Origin: Bacteroidota bacterium
GTDB taxonomy: Bacteria > Bacteroidota > Bacteroidia > B-17B0 > Aurantibacillaceae
Assembly (NCBI GenBank): GCA_023433205.1
Contig: JAEZDS010000093.1
Span: forward strand, 1-7,894
Direction of reading: 5' to 3'
DNA length: 7,894 nt
Shown here: positions 5,902 through 7,894 of the stretch, in pieces
How the letters are laid out: each line of letters starts with the position of its first letter
Position numbering within the stretch: the stretch's first letter is position 1
The notes under the pieces: generated by a model
Seen by the model: only the letters and a program-made list of their open reading frames with translations
Databases searched by the model: none
Told to the model about the DNA's origin: nothing
Made by a program: the position numbers and the translations under genes

Positions 5902-7314
5902 TTACTCTCTTATAAACCTTAAGGTTCGCGACTGCAAGCCATTACTTACTCTCACCAGGTAAGTTCCCTGTGGCTGGCGCGAAAGATCCAGCTCAATTTT
6001 TTCTTCGCGGGTAGAAACACTTTGAACAAGCTGTCCTAGCACGTCGTACACCTGCACCAGTGTTCCACCCTCAAGACCACTTACCATAGTGAGTCCTGAA
6101 GAAGGATTGGGATATACCTTTAAGAATGGAAATAAGCTGTTTGTTTCCGACACACTAAGGGGCTGGCCGCAATAGTTGGTACAGATCTGGAAAGTGTCAT
6201 TATAAAGGAGATAAGTGCCGCGGCCATAAATAGCCATGGTTTTGTACCTGGTGCGGAATTCGTTGGTCATAAAACATTTGGTGGAATCATTTTGTCCGTC
6301 TTTGGTCCGCAAGGCAGAGTCTGTCCAGAATACCACCTGATTGTCGGTAGTATTCCAGGGCAGGAAAAAACGAGGGTGCGGATTGTCCTGAAGGTTGTCT
6401 TCCGGCGCAAAATACCACCCCACTGAAGAATCAGAAGGGAAAACATTTACCGGTCCTGCGCCGTAATCCAATGTAAGGGTACTTGGCTCAAACGGAGGAT
6501 TCTGGCTCCATTTACGGGCAAATTCCACCAGGTTCCATTGTCTCTGCAGGAAACGTTTAGATGAAAGGTTTGTAAAGGTCATCTCCTCACGGATACATAC
6601 TGGTTTTGTGGCATTTTCAGCTGTAACATGGTCGGCGATAAGTGTATAGGTAACGCGTGGTGCAAGACAGAATTCATAATCAGTTCCCACCCCAAAACCT
6701 TGCGCCTTGTCAAAATCAGTGGCACTGTTGAACTGATAATTAAATCTTACATATCCAAAGCCGTCACTGTGCCTGTCTACTGGTTGCGCAGCGGTATTGG
6801 TATGCGTTTTGCCTGCAGTCCGTGCTACATTTATGGTGTCGCCGGCGTCGGTAGAGGCATTACGCATCAGCACGGCAAAATCCTTAGCAAGGCGGTGTAC
6901 CCTCCCGTTTGGAAAATCGGCACCAAACCTTTTAAGAAGGGTGTCTCCTGCAATCATTACCTGCACGCTGTCGAGGGCGGGCAAAACAGGAATATTATTT
7001 TGCAGCGTACACAGGTACAGTCGCATGGGAATTACCAGGTTGGTGGCATCAAGATCTCTTGCAGCAAAAGCCTCCAGACCAAAAACATCAATAGAATCAG
7101 AGTTCTCGAACTTTGAACCTACGTGCTGAACAAGATTTGTGGTGGCGAAGGCAACCTTGTAATAAGGGAAGTTCACCAGATTCTTAGCAGTTTTAAAATA
7201 ATATTTATTAAAAAAGTAGTGAGCGGTATCCGTCACCACCGTGGGAGTTGCCTGCGCTCTCACAGCCGAAGAGCATACAAATAGTGCAAAAGTCAGTAAT
7301 AGGAGTTTTTTCAT
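5902..7314 (-). CDS. Secreted protein with a type IX secretion C-terminal sorting domain
   Basis: This 470-residue protein starts with a clear Sec signal peptide (MKKLLLLTFALFVCSSAVRAQ), cleaved about residue 20. It ends in a type A T9SS sorting domain at about 395-470: LKVYPNPSSG (398-407), VQVYDVLGQLVQS (420-432), LDLSRQPQGTYLVRV (442-456) and a basic end LRFIRE. It should be exported by Sec, then moved across the outer membrane by T9SS, where the sorting domain is normally removed. The body (about 21-390) has no domain I recognise. It is rich in Asp, Thr, Asn and aromatics, seems beta-rich, and contains six cysteines (101, 216, 240, 347, 378, 382), so disulphides are possible. No catalytic motif is evident; an adhesin, structural or carbohydrate-binding role is possible but unproven. 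The ATG at 7312-7314 is fixed by the signal peptide. The gene is divergent from the TPR gene and shares its 223-base upstream region. Confidence 0.9.
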   Translation of the reverse strand: MKKLLLLTFALFVCSSAVRAQATPTVVTDTAHYFFNKYYFKTAKNLVNFPYYKVAFATTNLVQHVGSKFENSDSIDVFGLEAFAARDLDATNLVIPMRLYLCTLQNNIPVLPALDSVQVMIAGDTLLKRFGADFPNGRVHRLAKDFAVLMRNASTDAGDTINVARTAGKTHTNTAAQPVDRHSDGFGYVRFNYQFNSATDFDKAQGFGVGTDYEFCLAPRVTYTLIADHVTAENATKPVCIREEMTFTNLSSKRFLQRQWNLVEFARKWSQNPPFEPSTLTLDYGAGPVNVFPSDSSVGWYFAPEDNLQDNPHPRFFLPWNTTDNQVVFWTDSALRTKDGQNDSTKCFMTNEFRTRYKTMAIYGRGTYLLYNDTFQICTNYCGQPLSVSETNSLFPFLKVYPNPSSGLTMVSGLEGGTLVQVYDVLGQLVQSVSTREEKIELDLSRQPQGTYLVRVSNGLQSRTLRFIRE

Positions 7315-7336
7315 CAGTTTTATGATTTAATCTTTT

Positions 7337-7354
7337 CAAAAATATGCAAAAATA
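7337..7354 (-). promoter_or_regulatory. Tandem -7 elements for the T9SS cargo gene
   Basis: On the - strand TATTTTTG occurs twice, at 7354-7347 and 7344-7337, exactly ten bases apart. Both match TAnnTTTG perfectly. A TTG at 7369-7367 lies 22 bases upstream of the nearer one and could be its -33 box. The leader would be about 20 bases. Confidence 0.5.
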
Positions 7355-7511
7355 ACCGCACTTTCACAATTCACATGCCATTTTATTAAGACAGGAGGCC
7401 TTAAAACCTTCCTGAAAGGCCGTTGTGGAATATACAGGCATATCGCATCTTTATTAAATATATAGCGGTGCCACCTGGCCGGCTGTTTAAAAGTGAATTT
7501 AAAGATAGTAT

Positions 7512-7519
7512 TACATTTG
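7512..7519 (+). promoter_or_regulatory. -7 promoter element for the TPR gene
   Basis: TACATTTG matches TAnnTTTG perfectly and lies 18 bases before the ATG at 7538, giving a leader of roughly 10-14 bases. No good -33 box is seen. Confidence 0.45.
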
Positions 7520-7537
7520 CGTTCACCGCGATCTACA

Positions 7538-7894
7538 ATGCTGAGTTTCCTGCACTTGCGTGTCCGTTATTATACTGTACTCCAAAAAATAACTGCCCTG
7601 TTGTTTTTTATAAGCCTCTCATGTCCGGTTACAGCGCAGCCAGCCGACCCCAAAGAACTAAAAAAAGAGGCCGACAAAAGATTCGACAAAGAAGATTACG
7701 ATGGCGCTTATAAATTGTATTCCCAGCTTGTAGCGAACTACCCGAAAGATCCGGTTTTTAATTACAGGCGTGGTGTTTGCATGATCTACAGCGAACCCGA
7801 CAAAAAGAAGGCTATCCCCTATCTGAAGACTGCGGCCGCAAGTCATGGGGAGGCGCCCAAAGAAACGCAGTTCTATCTTGGTAAAGCCTACCAC
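7538..7894 (+). CDS. N-terminal part of a TPR protein, probably of the OmpA/PD40 envelope type (incomplete at window end)
   Basis: The frame is open from ATG 7538 to the window end, 119 codons with no stop. A short basic N-terminus precedes a hydrophobic signal sequence (about residues 14-33) ending in VTAQ, so the protein is exported. From residue 40 the sequence is a tetratricopeptide-like helical repeat: KEADKRFDKEDYDGAYKLY (43-61), then PKDPVFNYRRGVCMIYSE (69-86), KKKAIPYLKTAA (89-100) and ETQFYLGKAYH (109-119). This pattern, with NYRRGVC and KKKAIPYL, is typical of the N-terminus of Bacteroidota proteins that continue with PD40 beta-propeller, regulatory-like and OmpA peptidoglycan-binding domains, a group that includes the T9SS component PorE. 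The rest lies outside the window, so the architecture and any link to T9SS are inference. It is divergent from the T9SS cargo gene. ATG 7538 is chosen because it precedes the signal peptide and follows a good -7 element. Confidence 0.82.
   Translation, partial: MLSFLHLRVRYYTVLQKITALLFFISLSCPVTAQPADPKELKKEADKRFDKEDYDGAYKLYSQLVANYPKDPVFNYRRGVCMIYSEPDKKKAIPYLKTAAASHGEAPKETQFYLGKAYH

Noticed and set aside
6628..7116. 162-residue + strand reading frame
   Set aside because: It is antisense to the T9SS cargo gene and has no protein-like domain; a shadow frame.
7658..7894. - strand reading frame at the right edge
   Set aside because: It is antisense to the TPR gene, whose signal peptide and helical repeats are clear.
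1..7894. CRISPR arrays, tRNA, rRNA, riboswitches, insertion sequences
   Set aside because: I saw no regularly spaced repeats, no tRNA-like cloverleaf and no transposase-like frame in the window.

Overview
The window looks like a chromosomal segment of a member of the Bacteroidota. It carries a GWxTD-family protein, a secreted protein with a type IX secretion (T9SS) C-terminal sorting domain, and an N-terminal TPR segment like those of Bacteroidota OmpA/PD40 proteins. Several starts have -7 elements of the phylum's TAnnTTTG type and lack Shine-Dalgarno sequences. I cannot name a genus from the sequence.

Region 1 (1 to about 860) is AT-rich and looks accessory. The end of an upstream reading frame meets a small three-helix membrane protein (58-516) through an ATGA overlap. 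Downstream lies a short remnant of an RHS core (500-637, reading SYTYARNNPLKYTGPTG) with no toxin domain after it, and then a long hairpin (674-731). My best reading is an eroded RHS/polymorphic-toxin tip with a possible immunity-type membrane protein. The toxin itself would lie outside the window or be lost.

Region 2 (868-3407) has two + strand genes 8 bases apart: an exported GWxTD-domain protein and a family 2 glycosyltransferase. They are probably one operon, perhaps concerned with envelope or surface glycans.

Region 3 (3495-5831) has a sodium:solute symporter on the - strand and recR on the + strand, divergent across about 220 bases. Both starts need correction from the longest reading frames: the symporter most likely begins at an ATG at 4991, and recR at a TTG at 5214, just after a TATCTTTG element.

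Region 4 (5832-7894) starts with a bidirectional terminator between recR and a convergent T9SS cargo gene (5902-7314, - strand). Divergent from that gene is the start of a signal-peptide TPR protein (7538 to the window end, incomplete).

The right-hand nine tenths is ordinary core genome: DNA repair, transport, glycan synthesis and secretion. The novelty is concentrated in the left 860 bases.
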